A stretch of DNA of 64,000 nt from Spirulinaceae cyanobacterium SM2_1_0 (GTDB taxonomy: Bacteria > Cyanobacteriota > Cyanobacteriia > Cyanobacteriales > Spirulinaceae): assembly GCA_012031265.1 (NCBI GenBank), contig JAAUTY010000002.1, positions 1-64,000 on the forward strand, in the 5' to 3' direction. The notes under the pieces were generated by a model, which worked only from the letters and a program-made list of their open reading frames with translations, ran no database searches and had not been told where the DNA came from. The translations under genes were made by a program, and so were the position numbers. Positions 8,736 to 17,983 of the stretch are shown piece after piece (position 1 is the stretch's first letter; the number at the start of each line of letters is the position of its first letter).

Positions 8736-9728
8736 ATGTCGAAGCGCAGAATTCTAATTTTTGTCCTCCTAGTCGCCTTTGCAATGCTTGCGGCCATTTG
8801 GCTGCAAGGCATCAATCCCGCGGCTAGTCCCATCCTGGTCAGTATTCTGATTGTTGCGGTGTTCCCAATTGTCGCTTTTGCCGCTACAACCAAGCCACTG
8901 TGGGATTTTGTAGAAAACATTCTCGACGAGAGCAACTTGCAACAAATGGCGACGCGCTTCTACCTCTATGGGCGTGGCGGCAGCGGCAAGACGACCCTCA
9001 TCAAAAGCTGGTTGGGTGGCGAAGTACGCCCCGAACAGGCAACGAAATACTTTGCCTACTATACGGCCGAAAAATACGTCGATCTCGAAACGAAGAAGCG
9101 CTGGCGGGTAGTTGTCTCTGACTACCAAGGACAATCCCCCTCGCAGAACACCCTGAATGCCTCGGCAAAGGTGATCGGCCCGACGAGTAATCGCGCCGTG
9201 AATGCCGCTTTTTTTATCGTCGATATTGCGCCGCGCATTGAGAAAGGGGGTCAACCCTTGGCGACCCCTGAACTGGTAGAGTGGCTATCGACAGACACGG
9301 AGGCAAAAATTGAGAAGCGCGTGGAACAGCATCTGGAATATATTGTTCCTGCCATTCTCGAGATTGTCTTCAGCACGGTGTATAGCAAAAACCTGCTTAA
9401 TGTCACCCTAGTCATCAACAAGATCGATCTGCTCCGCGATGTCGTAGCGATGGGTTGTATCCCCGGTGTCAGCCTCGGCAATGTGGATGATTATGTCCGC
9501 AACCTTTTCAAAAAGGTTGAGCATAATGTCCGGGATGCGTGCGATCGCGCTAGCACCTCAGACAGCCATACAATCAATTTTCAGGTTGTGGTTGTAAGCG
9601 CGGTGACCGGCCAGGGTGTGGCAAAACTCTTCAACGAGATCGTCCGCCAACACGCAATTCAAGGCAGCAATAGCACCGCACCCCGCCGTACCGCTCGCCG
9701 CCGCCGCCGCGCTGCCGCCAGTCGCTAG
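8736..9728 (+). CDS. Membrane-anchored small-GTPase-like protein
   Basis: A 330-residue protein with an N-terminal pair of hydrophobic segments (about 5-23 and 32-50) followed by a Ras/Arf-like G domain. G1 is GRGGSGKTT near residue 82, G3 is DYQGQ (like DxxGQ of Arf-type GTPases) near 128, G4 is NKID near 229, and G5 is VSAVTGQG. The C-terminal tail is extremely arginine-rich (RRTARRRRR). This suggests a GTP-dependent switch at a membrane, with a basic tail for nucleic acid or lipid head groups. The start ATG has AGGA nine bases before it. No cognate GAP or effector is adjacent. Confidence 0.7.
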   Translation: MSKRRILIFVLLVAFAMLAAIWLQGINPAASPILVSILIVAVFPIVAFAATTKPLWDFVENILDESNLQQMATRFYLYGRGGSGKTTLIKSWLGGEVRPEQATKYFAYYTAEKYVDLETKKRWRVVVSDYQGQSPSQNTLNASAKVIGPTSNRAVNAAFFIVDIAPRIEKGGQPLATPELVEWLSTDTEAKIEKRVEQHLEYIVPAILEIVFSTVYSKNLLNVTLVINKIDLLRDVVAMGCIPGVSLGNVDDYVRNLFKKVEHNVRDACDRASTSDSHTINFQVVVVSAVTGQGVAKLFNEIVRQHAIQGSNSTAPRRTARRRRRAAASR

Positions 9729-9843
9729 CCTAGCGATGATTGCGAGCCATGATGTGCTCCCCACACACCCTCTGGATTGGATTTGCTAAGGTGACTGCTG
9801 AGAGTGATTAACGATTCAGCTCACTTGTTGAGGAGCGCGTCAT

Positions 9844-10092
9844 TTGCCAGAGACGACAGCTTACGTGCGGGTTACCGGCCAATCGTGGCAGCAGGGACGC
9901 CTCGAAGGGGAAGTCCGTGCTGCATCCTACCAGTGGCAGTTTCAGTGGTGCTTTCGTCAAGGTAAGTTAGTGGTACAACCCTCCCTGGGACGCGCACTCA
10001 TTGTTGAGCCGCTCAGCCGTTTCCTCGAACGCGCCGATTATCAGCTTGAGCTGGGTGGGGATTACGAGTTCACAGTGCGCGCGAAGTTCTGA
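9844..10092 (+). CDS. Small conserved cyanobacterial protein (probably DUF3146)
   Basis: An 82-residue soluble protein, rich in Gln, Arg and aromatic residues, with a regular beta-strand pattern (YQWQFQWCFRQGKLVV). The layout and the GRALIVEPL and GGDYEFTVRAKF segments fit a small family found only in cyanobacteria, which I believe is DUF3146; this naming is from memory. A TTG at 9844 is the only possible start: an in-frame TGA lies at 9829, and AGGAG (9831-9835) is well placed eight bases upstream. Function unknown. Confidence 0.6.
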   Translation: MPETTAYVRVTGQSWQQGRLEGEVRAASYQWQFQWCFRQGKLVVQPSLGRALIVEPLSRFLERADYQLELGGDYEFTVRAKF

Positions 10093-10193
10093 GCGGCAGA
10101 TGGCGGCTGCCTGCTCGGATCGGCAGAGAGTTTTGGCGGGCAAATCGCAAATTTGCGGTTATCGCGATCGCAGTCAGCGTTTAAAATGCTGGC

Positions 10194-11354
10194 ATGACTG
10201 CTGCTGACTCGCAATCCTCCCGTCCCCTTGAGATCACCTGCTCTCGCCACTTTGTCACCTGGCTGCAAGAGCAGCAACTCAGCCTGGCATTCACCACCTA
10301 TCAAACCAACCGACTGTTCTTGGTCGGTCTCAAGCCCGGTGGCGTCCTCGCATTTTTTGAGCGCTTGTTCGAGCGACCGATGGGGTTGTTTCCGGTGGCG
10401 CGCGATCGCCTCTACATGAGTTCGCGCTTCCAGCTTTGGCGTTTCGAGAATATCCTCGCTCCGGGTACAACTCATCAAGGCTACGATGCGCTCTACGTCC
10501 CCCGTGCCAGCTACACAACCGGCGACCTCGATGTCCATGACCTAGCGCTGGATGGCGACGGACAACCCGTCTTTGTCAACACACTCTACAGTTGCCTGGC
10601 GAGTCTGAGCGAACAGCATAGCTTTCGGCCCATCTGGCAACCACCTTTCATCAGCAAGCTCGCGCCCGAAGACCGCTGCCATCTTAATGGTCTCGCCATA
10701 CGCGCGGGCAAACCGGCCTACGCCACGGCAGTCAGCCGCTCCGATGTCGCCGCCGGTTGGCGGCAGCGACGGGAACAGGGTGGCTGCCTGCTCGATGTCC
10801 AAGCCAATGCAGTGGTCTTAGCAAACCTATCCATGCCCCACTCGCCGCGTTGGTATCGCGAACGGCTCTGGCTCCTAAACTCAGGCACGGGCGACCTTGG
10901 TTACTTTGACCCGCAGTGTGATAAATTCGTGCCAGTCGCTTTTTGCCCAGGTTATTTGCGAGGTCTAGCATTCTGGCGAGATTGGGCAATTGTCGGGATG
11001 TCCAAGCCGCGTCGGGAGCGAACCTTCTCGGGTTTGGTGCTTGACAACCGCCTCCAAAGTAAAGATGCTGAGGCTCGTTGTGGGTTTGCAATCGTCAACT
11101 TAACCACAGGTAATATCGATCACTGGGTATCTTTGGAAGGGGTGATTACAGAGCTGTATGATCTGCAAGTGATCCCGACCGTGACCCGCGCCATGTCAGT
11201 CGGCTTCCGCACTGACGAGATCCTCAAGCTGATTACGTTGGAAGCCATGCCAACGTCAGTAGCCCGTTCTGATCACACCTTGGAGACCTCAAAACCGCCC
11301 TCACCCGAAATAACACCGATGTCGAGTATTTTCCCGAATTCGCTATCGATTTAG
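10194..11354 (+). CDS. TIGR03032 family protein
   Basis: A 386-residue soluble protein of the TIGR03032 family, a group of uncharacterised bacterial proteins probably folding as a beta-propeller. Recognisable parts are SLAFTTYQTNRLFLVG, VHDLALDGDGQPVFVNTLYSCLA, CHLNGLAIRAGKP, LSMPHSPRW, and LWLLNSGTGDLGY. The C-terminal 40 residues are Ser/Pro/Thr-rich and not conserved. Such genes are frequent next to surface-protein and adhesin genes; here it precedes the FG-GAP/DUF4114 gene by 105 bases in the same direction, so a joint role at the cell surface is possible. Confidence 0.75.
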   Translation: MTAADSQSSRPLEITCSRHFVTWLQEQQLSLAFTTYQTNRLFLVGLKPGGVLAFFERLFERPMGLFPVARDRLYMSSRFQLWRFENILAPGTTHQGYDALYVPRASYTTGDLDVHDLALDGDGQPVFVNTLYSCLASLSEQHSFRPIWQPPFISKLAPEDRCHLNGLAIRAGKPAYATAVSRSDVAAGWRQRREQGGCLLDVQANAVVLANLSMPHSPRWYRERLWLLNSGTGDLGYFDPQCDKFVPVAFCPGYLRGLAFWRDWAIVGMSKPRRERTFSGLVLDNRLQSKDAEARCGFAIVNLTTGNIDHWVSLEGVITELYDLQVIPTVTRAMSVGFRTDEILKLITLEAMPTSVARSDHTLETSKPPSPEITPMSSIFPNSLSI

Positions 11355-11459
11355 TCTTTGGCTCGAACGACGCAAAATTTTACTCACGTCTCCCTTGCCG
11401 TCTGTTTCCCCCTGAAGATCCCTCAGTAGTTCTACTAGTTCTTGGAGTAGGTTCCCGCG

Positions 11460-13406
11460 ATGGTTGGCTTTTCTTTTGAGAGATCTGCTGCTCTAAACGC
11501 CAAATTCCCAACGGATGAAGCGGCTGCCTCTTTCCCAGTGTTTTTTGATGGGGACGGTGATGGTACCCCTGAGTTTCTCTTCCGGGGTACTAATGATGGC
11601 AGCATTGACTATTTTGTAAACACTGGCTCGGCAGGGAATCCTAATTTCAGCGGGACTGGGCTATCGGCAGAGATGGATTTCGGTCTTGTGTTGCCCTTTG
11701 CCAGTCAGACACCTCCAGGTCTAGCTGACCCAGATACCGGTCTCTTCCCGACGGGAGACTTCAGTACGCCGGTTTTCGGTGACATTGATGGCGATGGTGA
11801 TCTGGATGCGGTAGTCGGTCAGTATTCCTCCAAAGGTTTAACGCTGAGTCCTACCGATACGGCTGTTTATATCTTCACGAACAATGCCGTGCTCGCGGGC
11901 GATCCGCCCGATTTCACCGCGCCGCCGACGAAGCTGACTGTCACGGCAGTACAAGCTACCTATTCAGCGCCGAGCCTAGTTGATATTGATGGGGATGGCG
12001 CTCTGGAGTTGTTTGTTGGGGTTGCCAAGTTCGATGCGCCGACGACCAGCGAGATTCTATTGTTTGACAATGACGGCGCGGGGGCTTTCACTGCTGCCCC
12101 CCCGACCGATAATCCCTTCAATGGACTGACCTTTACTGCCAGACGCCAAGTTGCTCCGACTTTTGTGCGTCGCGGCGATGTAGCGCCCGATGATGATAGC
12201 AATCTCTATGACGCGGTTGTGATTGTGAACGACGGGACGGCTGGCAGTCAGATTCTCTACTACGAGAATACGGGCACAACGACAGCACCTGTCCTGACGC
12301 CAGCCACTACGAATCCTTTTGCAGCCATCAATGCGGCGGGGGTTGCTGACCCCTCAATCGCTTTCATCAACGCCGATAACGACTTGGAAGGCTTGCTGGA
12401 TGTGCTCTTGGCTGAGAGTACCGGCAGTGAGAGCATTCTCTCTGCTTTGCAGAACACAGCGTCTCAATTTCCCGGCCCCTTGAGCGTGGATCCGGCGACC
12501 AATATCTTCACGGTCGGAACCGATGGTGGCAGTAACCTGAAGCTGCAATTGTCGGGCGAGAGCGCCAACCAGATTACGCAAGTCAGGTTGAGTTTCCTGG
12601 ATGGTACCAATGCAGTTGAGGAGACCATCGATCTATTTTCCGTGCTGCCGACTGTATTCCGACCCAATGGCTTTGTTCCCAGTTTGCAAACTTTTATTCT
12701 GCCTGCGATTGAAGTCGGCGATCGCTTCGTCATCGAGTTACAAACATTCGACGGTCAACTGATTAGTTTCGGCGGCAGTAGCTTACAAGTAACCCAGATT
12801 GGCACCGGTCAGTTTCAGCTTGCCTTTGAAGAAGGTGACGGCGGCGGTTTTGACGACTTTATCTTCTCCATTCAACAGACTCCCGAAGCCCCACCTCTGG
12901 GGGTTGGCAACCTGCAAGAGGAAAACTTGGAAATCCTCGATCTATCCAGCTTGCCGGGCGTGCAAGCCAGCTTCACTGTCTATCGGGAGGCGACTTTCAA
13001 TAACTTCGTCGGCTTCTACCGCATCGATGATGTCAGTGGCTCAATCGGCGGCATCGCACCGGGACAAGCTGGTTATGCACAGGCAGCGGTTGAGAGTCGC
13101 ATTGGTGGTATTGAGCTGAGTGTTGCCAATCAGAATGTGGCTCAGTTCAGCGCTTCCCTTGCGGGGGGTGCCCTATATGCGCCGTTCATCATTGCTAACG
13201 CCGATCCCCTTAGCTTCCTAACCGACAATCCAGACAATTTTGAAGGGGGTTTGAGTAACGCATATTTCGTCTTCGCAGCCGCGAACCCTGACCGCGTTGA
13301 TCATATTCGCTTACTTGGCGATAACATCTTCGGGTTCGAAGATCTTCCCGGTGGGGGAGACTTCGATTATAACGATGTCATCTTGAATGCCAACTTGACT
13401 GCTTAA
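11460..13406 (+). CDS. FG-GAP/VCBS-repeat and DUF4114 protein, probably cell-surface or secreted
   Basis: A 648-residue acidic protein. The N-terminal half has calcium-binding FG-GAP/VCBS-type repeats with D-x-D-x-D-G loops (FDGDGDGTPEF near 24, GDIDGDGDLDAVVG near 117, VDIDGDGALELFVG near 175), as in integrin-like beta-propellers. The C-terminal 140 residues form a DUF4114 domain, ending with the typical FGFEDLPGGGDFDYNDVI. There is no N-terminal signal peptide, as is usual for type I secreted cyanobacterial surface proteins, although no RTX nonapeptide repeats are seen. Role in adhesion or S-layer is inferred. Confidence 0.75.
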   Translation: MVGFSFERSAALNAKFPTDEAAASFPVFFDGDGDGTPEFLFRGTNDGSIDYFVNTGSAGNPNFSGTGLSAEMDFGLVLPFASQTPPGLADPDTGLFPTGDFSTPVFGDIDGDGDLDAVVGQYSSKGLTLSPTDTAVYIFTNNAVLAGDPPDFTAPPTKLTVTAVQATYSAPSLVDIDGDGALELFVGVAKFDAPTTSEILLFDNDGAGAFTAAPPTDNPFNGLTFTARRQVAPTFVRRGDVAPDDDSNLYDAVVIVNDGTAGSQILYYENTGTTTAPVLTPATTNPFAAINAAGVADPSIAFINADNDLEGLLDVLLAESTGSESILSALQNTASQFPGPLSVDPATNIFTVGTDGGSNLKLQLSGESANQITQVRLSFLDGTNAVEETIDLFSVLPTVFRPNGFVPSLQTFILPAIEVGDRFVIELQTFDGQLISFGGSSLQVTQIGTGQFQLAFEEGDGGGFDDFIFSIQQTPEAPPLGVGNLQEENLEILDLSSLPGVQASFTVYREATFNNFVGFYRIDDVSGSIGGIAPGQAGYAQAAVESRIGGIELSVANQNVAQFSASLAGGALYAPFIIANADPLSFLTDNPDNFEGGLSNAYFVFAAANPDRVDHIRLLGDNIFGFEDLPGGGDFDYNDVILNANLTA

Positions 13407-13530
13407 GCGGTGAGCGAACCAGCGAACGCTGGAGCTTCAGAGCAAAAGCTCACAACGGGGCTTAGCAATCCGATCTGGTTGACTCTGGCTTAGAGTAGAG
13501 AGAGGGTTTAGTGAGCCATCGTGATTCAGT

Positions 13531-14295
13531 ATGTTGGAAGCGCCGAGGCGATCGCAGGTTTTTAATCTCCCCATTGATCTCTCCGACGATTATGTCAGTT
13601 GGGTGCGATCGCTCTGGCAACAGAACCGGGGTGCTCATGTTGTCACGCTCAACTCTGAAATGGTGATGCAAGCGGAGCGCGATCCCCAACTCGCTGCCAC
13701 CATCCAACAGGCCGAGCTGGTCATCCCAGATGGAGCGGGGGTTGTATTTTATCTACGCCTACGCCAGCAGCATCAGCAACGCTGCCCCGGCATCGAATTG
13801 GCGAGTGCGCTACTCGCCGCCGCTGCCCAGCTCAATCTCCACGAACCCATCGCCTTCTACGGCGGCGCACCAGGCGTCGCCGAGCAAGCGGCACGCTCCT
13901 GGCAGGCTCAGTTTCCGTCGCTCCGCCTGTTAACCTTTCATGGCTACCTCAACCCGGAGGCTACAGAAGCGCTGCAACAGACCTTCAAAGCCGAGCAGCC
14001 ACGCCTCATCTTCGTCGGTCTGGGCGTACCCCGCCAGGAATTTTGGATCGCGCAACACCGTCACCTCTGCCCACAGGCGATTTGGATTGGCGTCGGTGGC
14101 AGCTTCGACATCTGGGCAGGGGTGAAGACCCGCGCTCCGGTTTGGTGGTGCGAGCATAACCTCGAATGGCTCTACCGCCTCTACCAAGAACCCTGGCGTT
14201 GGCGACGAATGCTGGTGCTACCGCAGTTTGCCCTGCGTGCCCTCGTCAGCACCCATACTCCCAACCGCTACTCGGCGGGCGATCCTCCCGCATGA
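13531..14295 (+). CDS. WecG/TagA/CpsF family glycosyltransferase
   Basis: A 254-residue glycosyltransferase of family GT26. Motifs: VVTLNSEMVMQA, the TPDG-like VIPDGAGVV near residue 70, FYGGAPGVAEQAA, and the C-terminal FVGLGVPRQEFWI followed by IGVGGSFDIWAG. Members transfer N-acetylmannosaminuronic acid, N-acetylmannosamine or similar sugars to lipid-linked intermediates in wall or exopolysaccharide synthesis, at the inner face of the membrane. The exact sugar cannot be told. Its stop overlaps the ftsE start by four bases (ATGA), so the two are translationally coupled. Confidence 0.85.
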   Translation: MLEAPRRSQVFNLPIDLSDDYVSWVRSLWQQNRGAHVVTLNSEMVMQAERDPQLAATIQQAELVIPDGAGVVFYLRLRQQHQQRCPGIELASALLAAAAQLNLHEPIAFYGGAPGVAEQAARSWQAQFPSLRLLTFHGYLNPEATEALQQTFKAEQPRLIFVGLGVPRQEFWIAQHRHLCPQAIWIGVGGSFDIWAGVKTRAPVWWCEHNLEWLYRLYQEPWRWRRMLVLPQFALRALVSTHTPNRYSAGDPPA

Positions 14296-15026
14296 ATCTT
14301 TCGCGCCGCCGTGCTCCCACTCGATCCCGTCCTGACGAGCCTGCGTCGCCGCCAGAGGAGATCGTGGTGCGGCTGCAAGCGGTCACCAAAACCTATGACA
14401 ACCAAACCTGGGCGCTGGCGGGGGTGAATCTGAATCTGCGGCGGGGCGACTTCTTGTTCATTACCGGGGCATCGGGTGCGGGTAAATCAACGCTGCTCAA
14501 GCTTCTCTATGGTGCCGAGCAACCCTCAGCCGGACGCGTCTACGTCGCCGGCTACGAGGTCGATCGCTTGCAGGGCGATCGCCTAGCACGGTTTCGGCGG
14601 CGCATTGGTGTTGTGTTCCAAGACTACAAGTTGATTGCCGACCGCACCATCGCTGAAAATGTCGCCTTCGTCCTACAAACCCAAGGTCGCCGTCAGCGCG
14701 AAATCGAGCGTCGCCTGCTGCCAACCTTGAGGATGGTCGGTCTGGCTCACAAAGCTGATTGTCGGCCGCACGAACTCTCCGGCGGTGAGCAGCAGCGCGC
14801 CAGCATCGCTCGCGCCATCGTCAGCACCCCGCCCCTCTTGCTCGCCGACGAACCGACGGGCAACCTCGACTTTGAAAATGCCCAGCAAATCCTTAGCACC
14901 CTGCAAAATCTCAATACCTACGGCGCAACGGTCATTGTCACCACCCATGATCGCCATCTAGCCTCGCTCTCCAATCAGCCCGTCATGCAATTGCAGCAAG
15001 GACGGCTCTTCTACGTGCGGAAATGA
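14292..15026 (+). CDS. ftsE: FtsE-like ABC transporter ATP-binding protein
   Basis: A 244-residue ABC ATPase closest to the FtsE/LolD group. An unusual Arg/Ser/Pro-rich stretch of about 28 residues precedes the domain. Walker A is GASGAGKST near 66, the Q-loop VFQDYKL follows, the signature is LSGGEQQR near 165, Walker B is [12 protein letters not shown], and the switch His is in TTHD. FtsE works with the membrane protein FtsX in cell division, activating wall hydrolases. No ftsX follows here; a terminator and psaJ on the other strand do, so FtsX must be encoded elsewhere. The ATG overlaps the wecG stop, which fixes the start. Confidence 0.8.
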   Translation: MNLSRRRAPTRSRPDEPASPPEEIVVRLQAVTKTYDNQTWALAGVNLNLRRGDFLFITGASGAGKSTLLKLLYGAEQPSAGRVYVAGYEVDRLQGDRLARFRRRIGVVFQDYKLIADRTIAENVAFVLQTQGRRQREIERRLLPTLRMVGLAHKADCRPHELSGGEQQRASIARAIVSTPPLLLADEPTGNLDFENAQQILSTLQNLNTYGATVIVTTHDRHLASLSNQPVMQLQQGRLFYVRK

Positions 15027-15052
15027 TGTCGTTGAATCGGGGAATGTGACGC

Positions 15053-15106
15053 TAAAAATTTGGGGCGAAGCGGCGGCAACACTCGGTGCTGCGGCCGCTT
15101 CGCCCC
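15053..15106 (-). terminator. Intrinsic terminator of psaFJ
   Basis: A long hairpin with a perfect 13-base outer stem (GGGGCGAAGCGGC at 15062-15074 with its complement at 15094-15106). On the minus strand it is followed by CCCC, AAA and a T run at 15054-15059. It lies 62 bases past the psaJ stop and between convergent ftsE and psaJ, so it should end psaFJ transcripts. Confidence 0.7.
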
Positions 15107-15167
15107 GGTAAAAATCGCGAGTGACGGCGAGGGGAGCAACGAACTGCTCGCAACGCCGACCGGGCGA

Positions 15168-15293
15168 CTACATCGGATGGAACAGCAAGTCAGGATAAAA
15201 GCGATTGATTTCAATCAGCAAGCCTGCTGTGAACGTCAACAGCGCCATGATCAAAACAGGTGCCGTGGACAAGAATGATGGTAACCCTTTCAT
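15168..15293 (-). CDS. psaJ: Photosystem I subunit IX (PsaJ)
   Basis: A 41-residue single-helix membrane protein, translating to [14 protein letters not shown] at the start and [13 protein letters not shown] at the end, both hallmarks of PsaJ. PsaJ sits at the edge of photosystem I in the thylakoid membrane, binds chlorophyll and carotenoid, and stabilises PsaF. It is 202 bases downstream of psaF on the same strand, the usual psaF-psaJ order, and is followed by a strong hairpin terminator. Confidence 0.92.
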   Translation of the reverse strand: MKGLPSFLSTAPVLIMALLTFTAGLLIEINRFYPDLLFHPM

Positions 15294-15495
15294 AAGCCAA
15301 TAAATCTCCCAAATTTAAGCAAGCAAAACGCAAAACTAAGCACCCTTTGGGTAACGCCAGCCGCTGAGGTCAACTGGGCGAAAGCTGGGGATGCTCGTAA
15401 CCGCGAGCGGTCGTCAAAATCCAGATTCAAAATATTACCTCAGCGGTCAGCACCATGGTTTTTGAAAGTGGACTGTTGAATGCCGCATCGCCGGA

Positions 15496-15990
15496 TTAGC
15501 GCGGTGACACCGGGATGTCGGTTTCAGCCGCCGTCAGTTTGCCAGACATCAGTTCGCCAAAAGCCGCGATAGGCCAAGCAAAACCGGTCAGCATCACTCT
15601 GAAAGCAAGCGGCACATCAATGATGATTTCCTTCATCTCCGGGCTATCGCCATCGCGCACGGCGATCAGGTAGGCGCGTCCGACCCAACCAATCCAACCG
15701 GCGACATAGAGAAAGAGAATGCTCGGAATGATGAAATCACCGGCATGGCTGAGACTACCGTCCACAATCAGGTGGGGGTAGCCTTCTGGGCCGCACAGCG
15801 CTTCGGAATAACGCTCAGCGCGCTTCTGGCCGGAGAGCGGGTCAGCCGTTGTATTACGGAACGACTGGGATTTTTGCTGGAAGGCGGACGACTCACTGCA
15901 AGGGACGAGGCCATAATCATCGGCGGAGGCGGCGGGTGCAACGCCGAACCACAACACCATTGCTAGGAGCAGAGCCAACAACTTTCGCAT
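15496..15990 (-). CDS. psaF: Photosystem I subunit III (PsaF)
   Basis: A 164-residue precursor: signal peptide (residues about 2-23, cleavage near ASA|DDYG) followed by the lumenal PsaF domain. Typical features are the Cys pair ([23 protein letters not shown]) and the membrane part [19 protein letters not shown]. PsaF helps dock the lumenal electron donor (plastocyanin or cytochrome c6) and contacts PsaJ. The ATG at 15990 is chosen because the signal peptide starts there; the frame is open 26 codons upstream but without similarity. It diverges from tsaD, an arrangement also known in other cyanobacteria. Confidence 0.92.
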   Translation of the reverse strand: MRKLLALLLAMVLWFGVAPAASADDYGLVPCSESSAFQQKSQSFRNTTADPLSGQKRAERYSEALCGPEGYPHLIVDGSLSHAGDFIIPSILFLYVAGWIGWVGRAYLIAVRDGDSPEMKEIIIDVPLAFRVMLTGFAWPIAAFGELMSGKLTAAETDIPVSPR

Positions 15991-16102
15991 GGGCTGTTTC
16001 CTTTTGTTACGAAACAATAAGTTTTGTGTACAAAAATTACAGGCTGTCATTTTGTACATTGACAGCAATCTTATCTCTGACTGGTTATTGAGTAAAGATT
16101 AA

Positions 16103-16118
16103 GTTACAAAAAGTGAAA
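16103..16118. promoter_or_regulatory. Weak HLR1-like element in the psaF-tsaD divergent region
   Basis: The 189-base divergent region contains GTTACAAAAAGTGAAA (16103-16118), about two mismatches from the RpaB-binding HLR1 consensus (two KTTACA half sites). Additional TGTACA/ATTACA half sites lie at 16030-16065. RpaB is known to control photosystem I genes, and NblS, its kinase, is encoded in this window. The match is weak and its orientation relative to psaF is uncertain. Confidence 0.3.
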
Positions 16119-16179
16119 GCGCATTGGTTCGCCAATTCCCAAGGTAATCCCCATATCAAGATTAGACGCTCTAACGCCG

Positions 16180-17232
16180 ATGACCACTGTTTTAGCGATT
16201 GAAACTAGTTGTGATGAAACGGCTGTCGCGATTGTTAAGAATCGTGAAATTTTGAGTCAAACGGTCGCTTCCCAGGTGGCAACCCACCAGGTCTACGGTG
16301 GCGTCGTGCCAGAAGTCGCCTCGCGGCAACATTTAGAAATAGTCAATGCTTGCATTGAGCAGGCGATCGCCACGGCCGCCCAGCCCTGGTCAGCCATCGA
16401 TGGCATCGCCGCCACCTGCGCGCCCGGCCTTGTCGGGGCGCTCCTCGTCGGCCTGACAGCGGCGAAAACCCTGGCGCTGGTGCATGACAAACCCTTTCTC
16501 GGCATTCACCACCTCGAGGGGCATATCTATGCCAGCTACCTGAGCGATCGCCAGCTCCACCCCCCCTTTCTCTGTTTGCTCGTCTCCGGCGGTCACACTA
16601 GTCTCATTCGCGTTGCCGACTGCGGTGAATATGAGCAACTGGGCGCGACTCGCGACGATGCCGCTGGCGAAGCTTTTGACAAAGTGGCGCGACTGCTCGG
16701 CCTCGGCTACCCCGGCGGACCCGCCATCGATCGCACCGCTCAGGCGGGCAATCCCCAAGCCTTCGCACTCCCTGATGGCAAAGTCTCGCGACCCGAAGGC
16801 GGCTACCATCCCTACGACTCCAGCTTCAGCGGCCTGAAGACAGCGGTATTGCGGCGCGTGCAGCAGTTGACCGCTGCTGCTGGGGCTGACCTCCTGCCGA
16901 TTGCTGACCTAGCCGCCAGCTTCCAAGCGACCGTGGCGCGATCGCTCGTCCAACGCACGATCCGTTGTGCCCTTGACCAAGGCCTAACCACAATCGTTGC
17001 GGCGGGCGGAGTCGCCGCCAACAGTGAACTCCGCCGCCAACTGCACGCCGCCGCCGCCACCCACGATTTAACCGTCCAGTTTCCGCCGCTGAGCCTCTGC
17101 ACTGACAATGCGGCGATGATCGGCTGTGCCGCTGCTGAGCGGCTGGCGCGCGGCGATCGCTCCTCCCTGGCGCTGAATGCGCGATCGCGCCTGCACCTGA
17201 CGGCAGCAAACCAGCTCTATCAACTAGCCTAG
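16180..17232 (+). CDS. tsaD: tRNA N6-threonylcarbamoyladenosine transferase TsaD
   Basis: A 350-residue protein (formerly Gcp/YgjD) that transfers the threonylcarbamoyl group to A37 of ANN-decoding tRNAs, with TsaB, TsaE and TsaC. The N-terminus [14 protein letters not shown], the metal-binding HHLEGH near residue 110, LVSGGHTSL, and the C-terminal CTDNAAMIG with [10 protein letters not shown] are all present, so it should be active. Length is normal. It diverges from psaF. Confidence 0.93.
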   Translation: MTTVLAIETSCDETAVAIVKNREILSQTVASQVATHQVYGGVVPEVASRQHLEIVNACIEQAIATAAQPWSAIDGIAATCAPGLVGALLVGLTAAKTLALVHDKPFLGIHHLEGHIYASYLSDRQLHPPFLCLLVSGGHTSLIRVADCGEYEQLGATRDDAAGEAFDKVARLLGLGYPGGPAIDRTAQAGNPQAFALPDGKVSRPEGGYHPYDSSFSGLKTAVLRRVQQLTAAAGADLLPIADLAASFQATVARSLVQRTIRCALDQGLTTIVAAGGVAANSELRRQLHAAAATHDLTVQFPPLSLCTDNAAMIGCAAAERLARGDRSSLALNARSRLHLTAANQLYQLA

Positions 17233-17462
17233 AGGGAGTCAATCCCGAGCGCAGCCTTGCAACCCCAATCACTGCGTCTGTAGGACTGAAACCGATGATG
17301 ACAGCGCTAACTCTGCACATTCCCCAAGCCGCTCAGGCTGCGATCTATCGCCCTGGTCAGCCGGTCAAAATCTGCGATCGCCCCCCCAACTCTTGCCGGC
17401 GAAGCCGTTCTCCCCAGCTTCACTCTCAATCTGACGACAATCTGGTCATCCTCAGCCAGGGC

Positions 17463-17866
17463 CTAAATGCTGTCCTGGGGAGTGGCGGGCTGATTTCCAA
17501 AACCGTAGAACTGTTTCACTTCTGGTTTAATCCAGAAAATGAGTAGCGGGATCGCGGCGGGCAAGCAGCAACAACTGGTCAGGCTGAGGCAGATCGTGAC
17601 AATGCCATAGACCCAGGCCCAAGGCCGAGAGGGTAAAAATGGGGCGATGCCAAAGATGATGCTAAACGGCAAGCCGACCACGACGCAGCGATCGCATTGA
17701 TCCGCATCTCCAGAGCATCCTCAGCGGTGATGCCCAAGGTGGACGGATCGAAGGCCAAGAGACCGATGCCGAGGAGCAGAATGAGAATGTAAAAGACCGC
17801 CACAAAGATCGCATAGATCCGATACCAGGTTACGGCCTGCGGCCGCGCAGCAGCAGAAGTAGTCAT
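17463..17866 (-). pseudogene. Frameshifted small membrane protein gene
   Basis: Two adjoining minus-strand frames encode complementary pieces of one membrane protein. The first begins MTTSAAARPQAVTWYRIYAI at 17866 with a helix FVAVFYILILLLGIGLLAF, and runs in-frame to about 17690 (EDALEMRINA). The second continues VVVGLPFSIIFGIAPFL and a further helix (LPAAIPLLIFWI) to the stop at 17463. The break lies at or next to the HIP1 octamer at 17688-17695 and looks like a one-base loss. The intact form would have about 134 residues and at least three helices. It could be an inactivated gene or a sequencing error. No family recognised. Confidence 0.6.
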
Positions 17867-17983
17867 TGCAGTAGGGAAACTGGCATAGCAGTTTAGAGAC
17901 AACTTGTATCGAGAGGGAGACTTACAGAATACTCCAGGAAGTATATCCATACGCCTGAAAAAGCGTCAAAAGCGTATAGCGGC

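Noticed and set aside
17295-17546. Plus-strand open frame of 83 codons after tsaD
   Set aside because: It has no protein-like pattern and lies opposite the membrane-protein frame on the minus strand, which has clear helices.
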